NCBI RefSeq assembly: GCF_002009425.1
Contig: NZ_CP019936.1
Span: 1,473,001 to 1,537,000 of the forward strand
Reading direction: 5' to 3'
Source of the DNA: Thiosocius teredinicola
Lineage (GTDB): Bacteria > Pseudomonadota > Gammaproteobacteria > Chromatiales > Chromatiaceae
DNA: 64,000 nt
Part shown: positions 11,201-20,536 of the stretch, piece by piece
Layout of the letters: every line of letters starts with the position of its first letter
Position numbering within the stretch: position 1 is the first letter of the stretch
Position numbers and translations under genes: made by a program
The notes under the pieces: model-generated
What the model was told of the DNA's origin: nothing
The model's database searches: none
What the model saw: the letters and a program-made list of their open reading frames with translations, nothing else

Positions 11201-11981
11201 TGCGTTCGCGCAACCACCACCCAAGTCCCAGCAATGCCAGGGCAGACAGGGTTACGCCGATATAACGGTATTCGATGGCGACAACGACACGTTCCGACGC
11301 GTATCGCAGCAGAAATGCCAGGCCGAGAAACAGCAGCACCGCACCGACGCGCAGAACGGTGTTGCCCCCCAGCAGCCAATCACGCGCGCGCACGAAGGCA
11401 CGTTCGAGAAGCGGTACCGGCACCTCATTGTTGTACGTCGTCGTTTGGGCGCCGTCGTGGCGCCGCTCAAGGCTTGCCTTGGCCGCGCTCGACAGCGTGA
11501 CATTCTCGTAAGATGTTTCGCTGCCGGCCTGCATGGACTCGTCCGCCGTTTCGCCCGCCGTTTCGCCAACTACGGCGGTGTCTGTCGAGGGCGGCGCGCT
11601 GACGATATCCGGTCGGGGCTGCGGCGGTGCGTCGTTCGCGGCCTTCAATGGCTCGGAATGCGGTTCGAGTTTGGGTGCTTCAGTTTCTGACTGTTCCGCG
11701 AGGTCGGCCGCATCTGTCTGCACCTCGCGCTCGGGTTCGACATCCCCTTGAGCGTTTTGCGCTGTCTCCTCCAATACCCGGATGCGGTCACTGAGCTTTG
11801 CGAGGGCTTCGCGGTAATGACTGTGCGTTTCCTCCAGTATGTCGCGCAGCCGGCGAACTTCGGATTGCAGTGGTAGGAGAGAGGCCACCAGCGCAAGCAA
11901 CACGCCCAGCGCAGCGGCTTCGATCGATTCTCCGATCCAGGCGCCTAAGATGAGTCCGCCCAATATCAGGGTCACTTTCAC
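8268..11981 (-). CDS. DUF2339-family polytopic membrane protein
   Basis: A 1237-residue protein. After one N-terminal membrane segment comes a coiled coil (about residues 37-75), then a low-complexity acidic linker of about 110 residues and finally more than 20 hydrophobic segments to the C-terminus. This architecture is that of DUF2339 proteins, of unknown function. It is translationally coupled (ATGA, 8268-8271) to the DUF3999 gene downstream, so the two products probably work together in the envelope. Confidence 0.88.
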   Translation of the reverse strand: MKVTLILGGLILGAWIGESIEAAALGVLLALVASLLPLQSEVRRLRDILEETHSHYREALAKLSDRIRVLEETAQNAQGDVEPEREVQTDAADLAEQSETEAPKLEPHSEPLKAANDAPPQPRPDIVSAPPSTDTAVVGETAGETADESMQAGSETSYENVTLSSAAKASLERRHDGAQTTTYNNEVPVPLLERAFVRARDWLLGGNTVLRVGAVLLFLGLAFLLRYASERVVVAIEYRYIGVTLSALALLGLGWWLRERKPNYALIVQGTGVAILYLTVFAAMRLHPLLSAQVAFSLLVGITAFSAVLAVAQNSLSMATAAALGGFSAPILASTGSGNHVALFSYFVLLNTGIFAIAWFKAWRLLNLIGVIGTFGIGLAWGLRSYEPSLYASTQPFLIVFFLMYVAIGLLFARRKLLDARGFDEDVSRDEVLRWSVRQTDYVDGSVLLGAPIVGFGLQYGVVQHIEFGAAFSALAMGLFYLLLARWLSARVADRAMLLVETCLALGVVFGTLAIPLAFDADWTSAAWAVEGAGLYWLGVRQQRIVARVFALLMQAGAALAYLSTLQFGQDTLLQGSALGALMVGAALLFSHDLLRRRGADQSPPWEYALLPALATGGLAFVYLIPPLSFATQGTQIGWALAGLATLLAGLKIGSTVFLYAAFAIQLLAGVVFAAGIQINPDSTASVLTSGSGGMLSALLVGFSMIAGMVLAVNQQLVLGNRHLRSGLGAALLVGLLIVNLAVLFALPWRTATAVWGGSGLLIIWLGLALQHRPSFLFGLALEAVAGVAFLSDSAIHDLNFSTIGLSPLAHAGFWTPVVLALAALVGSLRLYRASVRDRGATLGTLDLEKLSWLLLLWGVAWWGFATVTEILRFAPSTLHHALILMATAASVVLAAWFAPRLRWPGLAVASLVQLPIAIASIAVYWHLLYQPFADLGWAGWAAVVLAHFWSLHRLESILPRRLLAWSHVIGVWLILAVLALQLRYAFYALAEQYNAWRWLGWALVPSIYLAAAATQRPLPWPVSAWPREYRAIAALPVAVLLLGWFWLVNLISDGSAEPLPYVPVLNPLELGMLLVLAAVVRWVPTGFGHNERSMPIRRRWLEVAVGASLFALATMAVLRSAHHWGGVAFDSQSLLASMRVQAGLSIVWTLIALGLMIAGHLRTRRDVWVVGATLIAIVVVKLFFVELGNSGGLERIVSFIGVGVLLLIIGYFAPLPPRLADSDDAQEQSNTENTQA

Positions 11982-12346
11982 GGTTGCATGTCCCCCTCTT
12001 GCCCTGCGCTGGTCGATGGGTAGATGCGCGGCGACCCGCTACACGACAGGCGAACCAGGCTTGTGTTTTCTGGCCAGGGGGATCGAAGAGTGAAACCGGG
12101 CGCCAGGGTCTGTGACGCAGTGATCAAGGGGTCTCGGGGCGACATAGATTATCCATTCAAGCCATTGCTTCCCTGTCATGCCTCGGCGACGGCATGCATA
12201 TTGCCAGCGAGTGCGTGGACAGTGTAACGCGATCTCCGCGACGCAGGGGGTAAGCTGTGAATCTGCTTCCGGCGTGCTCGACTTGAACGGCATGATTGGA
12301 AGAAGATGGTTGTACGTCGGATCAGCGGGATCTCTGGGGCTGCGCT
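11982..12346. other. Divergent intergenic region, nothing recognised
   Basis: About 365 bases between the divergent DUF2339 and transglutaminase genes. It must hold both promoters, but I see no convincing consensus, repeat or small gene. Confidence 0.4.
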
Positions 12347-13183
12347 ATGAATTTCCAGATCGACCATTCAACGCACTACAGCTATTCAGTCCCCGTACAG
12401 TTGGGTGAACATCTTTTGCGTTTCCTGCCGTCGGGCGACAACCGGCAATGGATTGGCGACTGCTACGTACTGATCGAGCCGCAACCGGCGCATGTCGAAG
12501 AATCCGTCGACATGTGGGGAAATCGCCAGCAGTGGGTATCTTTTCAGGGCGAAACGACGCAGCTCTACATACAGGCGCACCTGCAGGTTACGACGCAACT
12601 CCTCGATTTCAATGTCTACGATGTATGGCAGCCGTTGTCGCCGGACTACGGTGGCGAGCAGGTCGTGCTCGGTCCCTATCTGAAGCTGCTGGAAGAACCG
12701 GATCGTTTGACCGGGTTCATCAGGCCGTTGCTCAACAACGCAGGCAACAACCTGCTGTATTTTCTCGACGGTCTGAATCATACGATTCATCAGTTCTATC
12801 ATCGCGGTGTGCGTATCGACGGACCGCCGCAGCGCCCGGCGGATACGCTCGCGATGGGCGAGGGGGTGTGCCGCGATCTTACGCTGTTGTTTATGGCGGC
12901 CTGCCGACAGGTCGGTATCGCGACACGCTTTGCCAGTGGGTATCAGCAGGGTGACGGCACTCGCCAGATCAGGTACCTGCACGCCTGGCCCGAGGTCTAT
13001 CTGCCGGGCTTCGGCTGGTATGGCTTCGATCCAACGCATGGCACGCATGTCGGTGACGACCACGTGTTGGTGGCTGGCGCGCCGACGGCGGTCGCCGTAA
13101 CGCCGGTGGAAGGCGGCTACACGTTCAATGGCCCGCAGATCGACAGCACCTTGACGACCGAGATACGCATCAACACCTTCTAG
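12347..13183 (+). CDS. Transglutaminase-like family protein
   Basis: A 278-residue cytoplasmic protein with an N-terminal beta domain (residues 1-150; starts MNFQIDHSTHYSYSVPVQLG, typical of bacterial transglutaminase-like proteins) and a papain-fold core. Catalytic residues are visible: Cys in GEGVCRDLTLLFMAACRQVG, His in YLHAWPEVYLPG and Asp in WYGFDPTHG. Such proteins act as proteases or amidases more often than as cross-linkers. I chose the ATG at 12347 because the family begins there. It stands alone. Confidence 0.88.
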   Translation: MNFQIDHSTHYSYSVPVQLGEHLLRFLPSGDNRQWIGDCYVLIEPQPAHVEESVDMWGNRQQWVSFQGETTQLYIQAHLQVTTQLLDFNVYDVWQPLSPDYGGEQVVLGPYLKLLEEPDRLTGFIRPLLNNAGNNLLYFLDGLNHTIHQFYHRGVRIDGPPQRPADTLAMGEGVCRDLTLLFMAACRQVGIATRFASGYQQGDGTRQIRYLHAWPEVYLPGFGWYGFDPTHGTHVGDDHVLVAGAPTAVAVTPVEGGYTFNGPQIDSTLTTEIRINTF

Positions 13184-13190
13184 TTTTCGA

Positions 13191-14261
13191 TCACTGGATC
13201 AATGCGACGCTCTTGACCTGCGCATAGATCAGCATCCCTTTACGCACGCCCAAGGCGAGACCCGAGCGACGGGTGATGCGGGCCAGCAGTGTTTGCCCGT
13301 CTTCGAGACGCAGACGTACCAGCATCTGTGCCGCGCCGGCTTCGTGCGTATCATCGACGATCGCCGGCACCACGTTGAGGATGCTGGTGTCGTGATGCAC
13401 ATTCAATGCAAGGCTCACGTCGCGGGCGTGAATCCGCAGGCGTGCATGATTGCCGACGCCCAGGTCGGCCCGCGGCACGCTGATGCGGTTGCCGCTGACG
13501 ACGAGATTGGTCAGGTGAAAGGTCTCGTCGTGTGAAGACACCGTGCCTTCGAGCACGGCGGAGGCGTCGTCGAACGCGGCCATCGGCAGGTGCAGGCTGG
13601 TCATCATCTTGCCGATCGGTCCACTGGCGCTGACCTTGCCGTTCTGCAACAGCACCATGCGGTCGGCCAACCGCGCCACCTCGTCCGGGTCGTGCGACAC
13701 GTACAACACCGGCATGTCCAGTTCGTTGTGGATGCGCTCCAAGTACGGATAGATCGCCGCCTTGGCGGCGTGGTCGAGCGCCGACAGCGGCTCGTCCATC
13801 AGCAGCAGGCGCGGGCTGGTCAGCAACGCGCGTGCGATGGCCACCCGCTGCCGCTCACCACCCGACAGCAAACCGGGGTTGCGCCCGAACAAGGGTTCGA
13901 TGCCCAACAGTGCAACGGCGTCGTCTACCGCGATGCGCCGTTCTGTTCGCGGTATACGCCGATAACCGAACTCCATGTTCTGGCGCACCGTCAGGTGCGG
14001 AAACAGGCTGGCCTCCTGGAACACATAACCGATCGGCCTCCGGTGCGGCGGGATCCATTGCGCGTCGTTCTGCCAGACATCGCCGTTGATCTCGCATGAG
14101 CCTTCGGCGCGTTGCAGTCCGGCCACGCAACGCAGCACCGTGGTTTTGCCCGACCCGGATGTGCCGAATAAGGCAGTGACACCACGACCGGGTGCGGAGA
14201 AGCTGACGTCGAGTGAGAATCCGGTACGCCGTTTAAGGCGAAAGCGGACGTCAATGCTCAT
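13191..14261 (-). CDS. modC: Molybdate ABC transporter ATPase ModC
   Basis: A 356-residue ABC ATPase: Walker A (GTSGSGKTT), Q-loop, signature [16 protein letters not shown], Walker B ([11 protein letters not shown]) and H-loop (YVSHD). A C-terminal TOBE domain (about residues 290-350) is the ModC-type molybdate sensor. It powers molybdate import needed for FeMo-cofactor. The ATG at 14261 overlaps the end of modB by 11 bases. It is the last gene of a modB-modC pair; no modA is nearby. Confidence 0.94.
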   Translation of the reverse strand: MSIDVRFRLKRRTGFSLDVSFSAPGRGVTALFGTSGSGKTTVLRCVAGLQRAEGSCEINGDVWQNDAQWIPPHRRPIGYVFQEASLFPHLTVRQNMEFGYRRIPRTERRIAVDDAVALLGIEPLFGRNPGLLSGGERQRVAIARALLTSPRLLLMDEPLSALDHAAKAAIYPYLERIHNELDMPVLYVSHDPDEVARLADRMVLLQNGKVSASGPIGKMMTSLHLPMAAFDDASAVLEGTVSSHDETFHLTNLVVSGNRISVPRADLGVGNHARLRIHARDVSLALNVHHDTSILNVVPAIVDDTHEAGAAQMLVRLRLEDGQTLLARITRRSGLALGVRKGMLIYAQVKSVALIQ

Positions 14262-14931
14262 GACCCACCTTGCGCATCCGACGTTCAAGGTGATACATCG
14301 CCACGACCACGATAAACGAGAACAGCAACATGCCGCCGGCAAGCCAGTGGGCCTGGTCCCACTCCAGCGATTCGACGTGATCGTAGATGGCCACAGACAG
14401 TACCTTGGTCTCGCCCGGTATGTTGCCGCCGATCATCAACACGACGCCGAACTCACCGACCGTGTGTGCAAAACCCAGCACGGCACCGGTCAGAAAGCCC
14501 GGGCGGGCCAGCGGCAGGGCGACGGTGAGGAATGCGCGCAAAGGACTGGCGCGCAAGGTGGCGGCGACTTCCATCGGCCGCGGTCCCATCGCCTCGAAGG
14601 CGTTGCGCACGGGTTGAACGACGAAGGGCAGCGAGTACAACACCGAGCCGAACACCAGTCCGGCAAACGTGAAAGGCAGTGTGCCGATGCCCAATGATTC
14701 GGTGAGGCGTCCGATCGCGCCCTCCGGGCCGAGCATCAACAGCAGATAGAAACCGAGAACCGTCGGTGGCAGAACCAGCGGCAAGGCGACCACGGCACCG
14801 ACCCATTCACGGCACATGCAACGCGTGTTCGCCAGCCACCAGGCCAAGGGGGTGCCGACGATCAGCAGGATGATGGTCGTCAGCGTTGCCAGTTCGAGTG
14901 TCAACCATACCGGTTGCCAGTCGATAGTCAT
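14251..14931 (-). CDS. modB: Molybdate ABC transporter permease ModB
   Basis: A 226-residue inner-membrane permease with about five membrane segments. The cytoplasmic coupling motif is clear ([25 protein letters not shown]). GGAGGA precedes the ATG. It overlaps modC. The usual upstream modA (periplasmic binding protein) is missing: the next gene on this strand is rnfH. Confidence 0.94.
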   Translation of the reverse strand: MTIDWQPVWLTLELATLTTIILLIVGTPLAWWLANTRCMCREWVGAVVALPLVLPPTVLGFYLLLMLGPEGAIGRLTESLGIGTLPFTFAGLVFGSVLYSLPFVVQPVRNAFEAMGPRPMEVAATLRASPLRAFLTVALPLARPGFLTGAVLGFAHTVGEFGVVLMIGGNIPGETKVLSVAIYDHVESLEWDQAHWLAGGMLLFSFIVVVAMYHLERRMRKVGHEH

Positions 14932-15099
14932 GTCGTGTCGTCCTCCCGGGCCTACATACTACTTTGCGGGATCCGGCGCGCCTACAGGGTGTGCAATCGG
15001 TCGTGGGCGGTCCAGCGTCAGTGGCAGGCAACGCCGGTGCCGTTGGTTCACCAGGATATCAGCGATCAGGCAATAGGCGGGGATGGCGAGACCCACAGA
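14932..15099. other. Gap between rnfH and modB
   Basis: About 170 bases with no gene. It must contain the modBC promoter or a read-through path from rnf; no clear ModE site or terminator was seen. Confidence 0.4.
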
Positions 15100-15360
15100 T
15101 CAGGTATCGCGACGCTCCACGGTTTCGGGATCGGCAGTGATCGGACGATAGATCTCGACTCGCTCACCGTCAGACAGTTTGGCGTCCAGCTTGGTGATCT
15201 TGCCGAAAACACCGATCGATTGATTGTCGAGATCGAGCTCCGGGAACTGTTTCAGCAAACCGGAGCGTTCGATCGCTTCGCGTACGGTGCAGCCGTCCGG
15301 TACATCCAGTTTGAGCCAGACCTGTTTGAACTTGTCTGCATAGGCGACACCGACGTGCAT
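15100..15360 (-). CDS. rnfH: RnfH family protein
   Basis: An 86-residue protein of the RnfH/ubiquitin-like fold family (MHVGVAYADKFKQVWLKLDV, then GVFGKITKLDAKLSDGERVEIYRP). RnfH closes many nitrogen-fixation rnf operons. Its biochemical role is not settled. It lies 34 bases downstream of rnfE in the same direction and is the last gene of the operon. Confidence 0.92.
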   Translation of the reverse strand: MHVGVAYADKFKQVWLKLDVPDGCTVREAIERSGLLKQFPELDLDNQSIGVFGKITKLDAKLSDGERVEIYRPITADPETVERRDT

Positions 15361-15394
15361 AGCGCTCTACTCCAACCTCTACTATCCGTTCGTT

Positions 15395-16102
15395 TCAGCC
15401 TGCATCGGCCGACACGGCATCGTCCGGTGGCGGGCGGTTCGCCTCGCGACGCGACGCGGCGTCTGCCAGACGTTGGTCCAGCACGCGTTTGCCGGCCAAC
15501 AGAAAACCGAGCACGAGAAAGCCGCCCGGCGGCAACGCGATCAACAGAAAGCCGCCGTAGTTGGGTACCAACTCGAGCTCGAGAAACGCGAAGGTCTGGC
15601 CCAGCAGCAAGGATGCATTGTCGAACAAGGTGCCGGCTCCGAGTACTTCGCGCGATGCACCCAGCGCGACCAGGGCAAAGGTGAATCCGACGCCCATCAT
15701 CAGGCCGTCGAACACTGCCGGTGCAACCGACTGCTTCGATGCGAAGGCCTCGGCACGACCGAGAATCGCGCAGTTGGTCACGATCAGGGGTATGAACAGG
15801 CCCAGTACCTTGTGCAAGTCATGCATCCAGGCATTCATGAACATGTCGACCAGCGTGACCAGGGTCGCGATGATCAGCACGAAAACCGGAATGCGCACCT
15901 CGGGTGTGATGATGTGACGCAACACAGCGACCGACAGTCCGGACATCACCATGACGGCCGTCGAAGCCAGTCCCATGCCGAGTCCATTGGTCGCGGTGCT
16001 GGTTACCGCCAACAAGGGGCACAGGGCCAAGAGCTGGGCGAACACGACGTTGTTGTCCCAAAACCCGTCTTTGGCAATGCGTCTGTAGGAGATGTCGCTC
16101 AT
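15395..16102 (-). CDS. rnfE: Rnf complex integral membrane subunit RnfE
   Basis: A 235-residue membrane protein with six hydrophobic segments of the RnfA/RnfE/NqrD/NqrE family; TNCAILGRAEAFA is the conserved Cys-containing half-membrane loop. With RnfA it carries the intramembrane Fe-S centre. The start overlaps rnfG by four bases (16099-16102). The tail after about residue 205 is charged and rich in Asp, Ala and Arg. Confidence 0.95.
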   Translation of the reverse strand: MSDISYRRIAKDGFWDNNVVFAQLLALCPLLAVTSTATNGLGMGLASTAVMVMSGLSVAVLRHIITPEVRIPVFVLIIATLVTLVDMFMNAWMHDLHKVLGLFIPLIVTNCAILGRAEAFASKQSVAPAVFDGLMMGVGFTFALVALGASREVLGAGTLFDNASLLLGQTFAFLELELVPNYGGFLLIALPPGGFLVLGFLLAGKRVLDQRLADAASRREANRPPPDDAVSADAG

Positions 16103-16761
16103 GAGCCTTGTTTCACCTCGGTTGGGGTTGCCACGACGGGGGCGCGTGCCAACAGTTCACCTTTGTGCTTGCGGAAGAACATGAGGCCATCGCGCACCGC
16201 CGAGACTACGGCACGCGGTGTGATGGTCGCGCCGCTGAACTGGTCGAAGATGCCGCCGTCTTTCTTCACCGCCCACTGGTCTTCGGTCGGGTCGCCCAGT
16301 GACTTGCCGTTGAAATCGAAAACCCAGTCGTCTTTCTCCGGTTCGATCTTGTCGCCGAGGCCCGGGGTTTCTGCGTGAGCGACCACGCGTACACCGAGCA
16401 AGGCACCCTTGGCGTCCACGCCCATCAGGATGTCGATGTCGCCGGCATAACCGTTGCCGGTTACCTGGTAGGCGACCGCGGTGACCGATTCGTTGCGTAC
16501 CGCGCGATACACGGTCAGGGTCTCGCCTTTGCCGGCCTCGAAGGGCAGCGTGTTGTCCAGTAGCCCTTCGTCGTAGAGCTCGTGCGGAATCACCTGGTTG
16601 AGCGTTGCCAGCAGGTCTTCCTTCTGTCGCTCAGCGATGCTGTCGCGCGTGGCAATGTTGCCCATGATCAGAAAGGCAGCCGCCATCGCGGCGAAGCCGC
16701 CCAACAGTCCGGCGTGGTAACCGGTACGTTTGCGAAAGCTCGGTTCGCGTACCGCACCCAT
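16099..16761 (-). CDS. rnfG: Rnf complex flavoprotein subunit RnfG
   Basis: A 220-residue protein with one N-terminal membrane anchor (YHAGLLGGFAAMAAAFLIMG) and a periplasmic FMN-binding domain. The covalent-FMN motif is intact (FDQFSGATITPRAVVSAV; Thr of SGAT). An apbE gene for flavinylation is at 48281. The ATG shares its A with the rnfD stop (TAATG). A longer reading frame up to 17226 is a shadow of rnfD. Confidence 0.95.
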   Translation of the reverse strand: MGAVREPSFRKRTGYHAGLLGGFAAMAAAFLIMGNIATRDSIAERQKEDLLATLNQVIPHELYDEGLLDNTLPFEAGKGETLTVYRAVRNESVTAVAYQVTGNGYAGDIDILMGVDAKGALLGVRVVAHAETPGLGDKIEPEKDDWVFDFNGKSLGDPTEDQWAVKKDGGIFDQFSGATITPRAVVSAVRDGLMFFRKHKGELLARAPVVATPTEVKQGS

Positions 16762-17846
16762 TATTCCTTCTCCGCCTGATCTGGATAGGTCAGGGGTTCG
16801 CCCCGGCGATCGCGGCCATAGATGCGCGGCTTGAGGTAGTGATCGATCAGCGGCGTACAGGCGTTCATCAGCATCACGGCGAACGCCACGCCTTCCGGGT
16901 AACTGGTCCAGGTGCGGATCACGTAAACCAGCAGGCCGCAGCCCGCGCCGAACAGCAGCTGGCCGCGCGGTGTGACGGGCGACGTCACCAGGTCGGTCGC
17001 GATGAAGAAGGCGCCCAACAGCGCGGCACCCGACAACACATGATAAAGACCGTCGGCGTAGTGTTCGCCGTCGACCAGATGCATGACAGTGGCGATCACA
17101 AACAAAGAGGCGAGCATCGAGACCGGGATGTGCCAGGTGATGATGCGCTTGTAGAGCAACCAGGCGCCGCCGAGCAGTATCAGCAGGGCCGATGTCTCGC
17201 CGAGGCTGCCGGGGGCGTTGCCCCACAGCATGGCGAGCGGATTATAAAAGCCGTCGAGCGCCTGGCTAACGCTTTCCCCGCCGGTCAACGCGGTGCGCAG
17301 ATGGCCCAGTACCGAGGCGCTGCTGACCGCGTCGATCGTCGGCGCCTCACCGAAGGTGATCGCCAAGGCTTCGAGAAAGTTGGGTGCATCGGCGCTGAAC
17401 AACGGTGTCGGACTCAAGAATGCGGTCATCGGCACGGGGAACGACACCAGCAGTGCGACGCGCGCCACCATGGCCGGATTGAACAGGTTCTGACCGATGC
17501 CGCCGAACACCTGTTTGGCGACGACGATCGCCAGCAGCGAACCGACCACGCCGATCCACCACGGCGCCCACGGCGGCAGGGTCATTGCCAGCAACCAGCC
17601 GGTGAGCAGTGCCGAGCCGTCCATCAGGGTGAGTCTTACGGGCTTGCCGGCAATCTTCAGGCAGATGGCTTCGGCGATCACCGCGGTCAGCGTGGTGACC
17701 AGAAACAGCAGCAGCGCCGGCCAGCCGAACAGGTACAGTCCGAACAAGGTCGCCGGCATGAGCGCCAGCATGACGTGGCCCATGATGCGGCCGACATGGT
17801 TTGCCTCGTGCGCATAAGGCCCGGCGACAGCGGCGACCTGCGTCAT
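16761..17846 (-). CDS. rnfD: Rnf complex membrane flavoprotein subunit RnfD
   Basis: A 361-residue polytopic protein of the RnfD/NqrB family (YAHEANHVGRIMGHVMLALM near the start; GVAFAVMLMNACTPLIDHYL near the end). The expected flavinylation site reads DAVSSASVLG, with Ser where the family normally has Thr; known sites tolerate Ser or Thr, so it may still be modified. Start and stop overlap rnfC and rnfG by four bases and one base. Confidence 0.94.
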   Translation of the reverse strand: MTQVAAVAGPYAHEANHVGRIMGHVMLALMPATLFGLYLFGWPALLLFLVTTLTAVIAEAICLKIAGKPVRLTLMDGSALLTGWLLAMTLPPWAPWWIGVVGSLLAIVVAKQVFGGIGQNLFNPAMVARVALLVSFPVPMTAFLSPTPLFSADAPNFLEALAITFGEAPTIDAVSSASVLGHLRTALTGGESVSQALDGFYNPLAMLWGNAPGSLGETSALLILLGGAWLLYKRIITWHIPVSMLASLFVIATVMHLVDGEHYADGLYHVLSGAALLGAFFIATDLVTSPVTPRGQLLFGAGCGLLVYVIRTWTSYPEGVAFAVMLMNACTPLIDHYLKPRIYGRDRRGEPLTYPDQAEKE

Positions 17847-19330
17847 GCATTCGCCTCCGTCTGTGCTGCGGCCGCTGCCTTCTTGCGTTTTGCCTCAGCC
17901 GCTTCGCGTTTGCGTTTTTCCATCTGCTCGCGCTTCTTGCGTTTCTGCTCTTCCATGCGTGCGGTTCGCTGTTCGGCCAGGCGCTTGGTTTCCAGCTGTT
18001 TGTGTTTGGAACGCTGACGCGCAGCGAGTTCGCCCTTGGCGTAGTTGAAGTACTGCACCAACGGGATATTCGACGGGCAGACATATGAGCACGAGCCACA
18101 CGCCACGCAGTCCATCAGGCCGATCTTGACCGTGCCGTCCAGATCGCCGACCTTGGCGCGCGCCGCCATCTCGAGCGGCAGCAGACCGCACGGACAGGCG
18201 TTGACGCACGATGCGCAGCGGATGCATGCACCTTCCGGACGCGACGCGGTTTCTTTGCCGGTCAGCGCGAGTACACCGTTGCTGCCTTTGACGATCGGCA
18301 CACGGGTGCTGGGCAGCGGCTGACCCATCATCGGGCCGCCGCTGATCATGCGGGCAGGCTCTTCGACGGTGCCGCCACAATAGTCCAGCAGACTTGAAAC
18401 CGGCGTGCCGATCAGCACACGCAGATTGGCCGGGTTTTTCACGGCGCCGCCACTGACGGTCACGGTACGTTCGACCAAGGGATACCCGAGACGCAGTGCC
18501 TCATGTACCGCGTAAGCGGTGGCGACGTTGTGCACCACGATGCCGATATCAGCGGTCAAGGCGCGTGCCGGGGTCTCACGACCGGTCAGCGTCTGCACCA
18601 GGTGTTTCTCTGATCCCATCGGGTAACGGGTCGGCAGGCCGACGACTTCGACGCCATCGAATGCCTGCGCGGCTTCGCGCATCAATCGCTGCGCATCGGG
18701 TTTGTTGTTCTCGATGCCGATCAGCGTGCGGGACACACCGAGCGCATGCGCCATGATCCGGATGCCGTCGATAACCTCGGCAGCGTTCTCCTGCATCAGG
18801 CGATCGTCGCAGGTCAGATAGGGCTCGCACTCTGCGCCGTTGATCACCAGGGTATGCAGACGGTAACGGTCGCGTAGGTTGAGCTTGACGGCCGATGGAA
18901 AGGTCGCGCCGCCCATGCCGACGATACCGGCGTCGGCCACGCGCTGTGCGACCTCTGCGGGTTCGAGGGCGAACGGGTCATCGCACGGCGTCAGCTTGTC
19001 CGTCCAACGGTCTTCGCCGTCCGGCTTGAGCGTGATCGTGCGCACCGACAGGCCGGATGGATGGTTCGCAGGAAAATTGCCGATGCCCATGATGCGTCCG
19101 GACGTCGGCGCATGTACCGGTGCCGAGATCGCGCCCTGGTTGCGCGCCAGCAGGTCGCCCTTGCGTACTATCTGTCCGCGACGAACGGCCGGCTGGGCGG
19201 CGGCGCCGATATGTTGTTGCACCGGAATGTGCAGCAGCTCCGGCATTGGCAGCGTCACGATCGGCTGGCTGGCGGACAGTGTCTTGCGGTCGTCTGGATG
19301 AACGCCGCCACGAATGCGGAACAGTTTCAT
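17843..19330 (-). CDS. rnfC: Rnf complex Fe-S/flavin subunit RnfC
   Basis: A 495-residue cytoplasmic-side subunit. A Gly-rich flavin/NADH-binding core (GMGGATFPSAVKL; ISGGPMMGQPLPS) is followed by two 4Fe-4S motifs, CIRCASCVNACPCGLLP and CVACGSCSYVCPSNIPL. The last 60 residues are a Lys/Glu/Ala-rich coiled coil, as in many proteobacterial RnfC. ATGA overlaps link it to rnfB (19327-19330) and rnfD. Confidence 0.95.
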   Translation of the reverse strand: MKLFRIRGGVHPDDRKTLSASQPIVTLPMPELLHIPVQQHIGAAAQPAVRRGQIVRKGDLLARNQGAISAPVHAPTSGRIMGIGNFPANHPSGLSVRTITLKPDGEDRWTDKLTPCDDPFALEPAEVAQRVADAGIVGMGGATFPSAVKLNLRDRYRLHTLVINGAECEPYLTCDDRLMQENAAEVIDGIRIMAHALGVSRTLIGIENNKPDAQRLMREAAQAFDGVEVVGLPTRYPMGSEKHLVQTLTGRETPARALTADIGIVVHNVATAYAVHEALRLGYPLVERTVTVSGGAVKNPANLRVLIGTPVSSLLDYCGGTVEEPARMISGGPMMGQPLPSTRVPIVKGSNGVLALTGKETASRPEGACIRCASCVNACPCGLLPLEMAARAKVGDLDGTVKIGLMDCVACGSCSYVCPSNIPLVQYFNYAKGELAARQRSKHKQLETKRLAEQRTARMEEQKRKKREQMEKRKREAAEAKRKKAAAAAQTEANA

Positions 19331-19899
19331 GCTGCGACGTCTCCGACCGGGTTGAGTTCCTGGTTCGCCGGTTTCGGCCAATACCAGGTCTGCGTCGTCG
19401 GTTCGACCAGGCGCATGTCGATGCATTCGGTCGGGCAGACGTCGTAACACAGTTCGCAGCCTGTGCACGCATCAGCAAACACGGCGTGGATCATCTTCGG
19501 ACCGCCGATGATGGCGTCGGTCGGGCAACGCTTGAAGCACTTGGTGCAACCGATGCACAACGACTCATGCACGTAGGCGATCATCGGCGGCTTCTCTTGC
19601 ATACCCGAAAGGTCGACGCTGACACCGAGCTTGTCGGCGAGTTCTTCGGCCAGGGCCTTGCCGCCCGGAGGACACAGCGTGACCGGGGCCTGGCCGCTGG
19701 CCAGCGCGGTCGCGGCCGGAGCGCATCCAGGATAGCCACACTGGCCGCATTGCGAGCCGGGCAGCATCTCTTCGATCTCCGCTTCGAGTGCATTGCCTTC
19801 GACCTTGAAGTAACGTGCCGCAACGCCGAGCAACCAACCCAGTCCGAGGCCCAGGGCGGTCAGACTGGTAAGCGCGGTGAACAGTTCGGTATCCAACAT
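19327..19899 (-). CDS. rnfB: Rnf complex ferredoxin-like subunit RnfB
   Basis: A 190-residue subunit: N-terminal membrane anchor, a Fe-S domain (MLPGSQCGQCGYPGCAPAA) and two 4Fe-4S ferredoxin motifs (CIGCTKCFKRCPTDAI; CTGCELCYDVCPTECI). It is the probable docking site for ferredoxin or flavodoxin that feeds nitrogenase. It follows rnfA by 20 bases and overlaps rnfC. Confidence 0.95.
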   Translation of the reverse strand: MLDTELFTALTSLTALGLGLGWLLGVAARYFKVEGNALEAEIEEMLPGSQCGQCGYPGCAPAATALASGQAPVTLCPPGGKALAEELADKLGVSVDLSGMQEKPPMIAYVHESLCIGCTKCFKRCPTDAIIGGPKMIHAVFADACTGCELCYDVCPTECIDMRLVEPTTQTWYWPKPANQELNPVGDVAA

Positions 19900-19919
19900 T
19901 GCTTAATCTCCGGCCGGCC

Positions 19920-20495
19920 TCAGGCCAGGCCTGAAAAACCCATGAAAGCCAATGACAACAAACCGGCTGCGACGAACGCGATCGGCGTACCGGCAAATGC
20001 CTTGGGAACATTGGTCAACGCCAGGCGCTCGCGCATGCCGGCGAACAACACCATGACCAGGGTGAAACCCAGTGCGGATCCCAGGCCATACAACAGGCTT
20101 TCGAGAAACCCGTGATCTTCCTGGACGTTGAGCAGGGCAACACCGAGTACCGCACAGTTGGTGGTGATCAGCGGCAGAAAGATGCCCAACACCTGGTACA
20201 ACGCAGGCGCGGTCTTGCGCACCACCATCTCGGTGAACTGCACGACGGCAGCGATCACCAGGATAAAGGTCAGGATGCGCAGGTAGCCGATCTCGAGCGG
20301 GCCTAAGAGAAAGTGTTCAAGCAGCCAGCTCGCGACCGCGGCGAGCGTGAGTACGAAGGTGGTGGCAAAGCCCATACCGACAGCCGAGTCGATCTTGCTC
20401 GACACGCCCATGAAGGGACACAGTCCGAGAAACTTGACCAAGACGACGTTGTTGACCAGCACCGTCGCAAGGATGAGAAGCAGGTATTCTCCCAT
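19920..20495 (-). CDS. rnfA: Rnf complex integral membrane subunit RnfA
   Basis: A 191-residue membrane protein with six segments ([33 protein letters not shown] with the conserved Cys). I use the ATG at 20495 because the family starts MxEY; a GTG 12 bases upstream (20507) is possible. It is the first gene of a seven-gene operon with overlapping cistrons and has an RpoN-type promoter upstream. Rnf uses ion motive force to reduce ferredoxin/flavodoxin for nitrogenase in related diazotrophs (established). Confidence 0.94.
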   Translation of the reverse strand: MGEYLLLILATVLVNNVVLVKFLGLCPFMGVSSKIDSAVGMGFATTFVLTLAAVASWLLEHFLLGPLEIGYLRILTFILVIAAVVQFTEMVVRKTAPALYQVLGIFLPLITTNCAVLGVALLNVQEDHGFLESLLYGLGSALGFTLVMVLFAGMRERLALTNVPKAFAGTPIAFVAAGLLSLAFMGFSGLA

Positions 20496-20536
20496 CGTGG
20501 TTGCCACCTGATACAGCCTTCGAATGGTGTGGCTGA

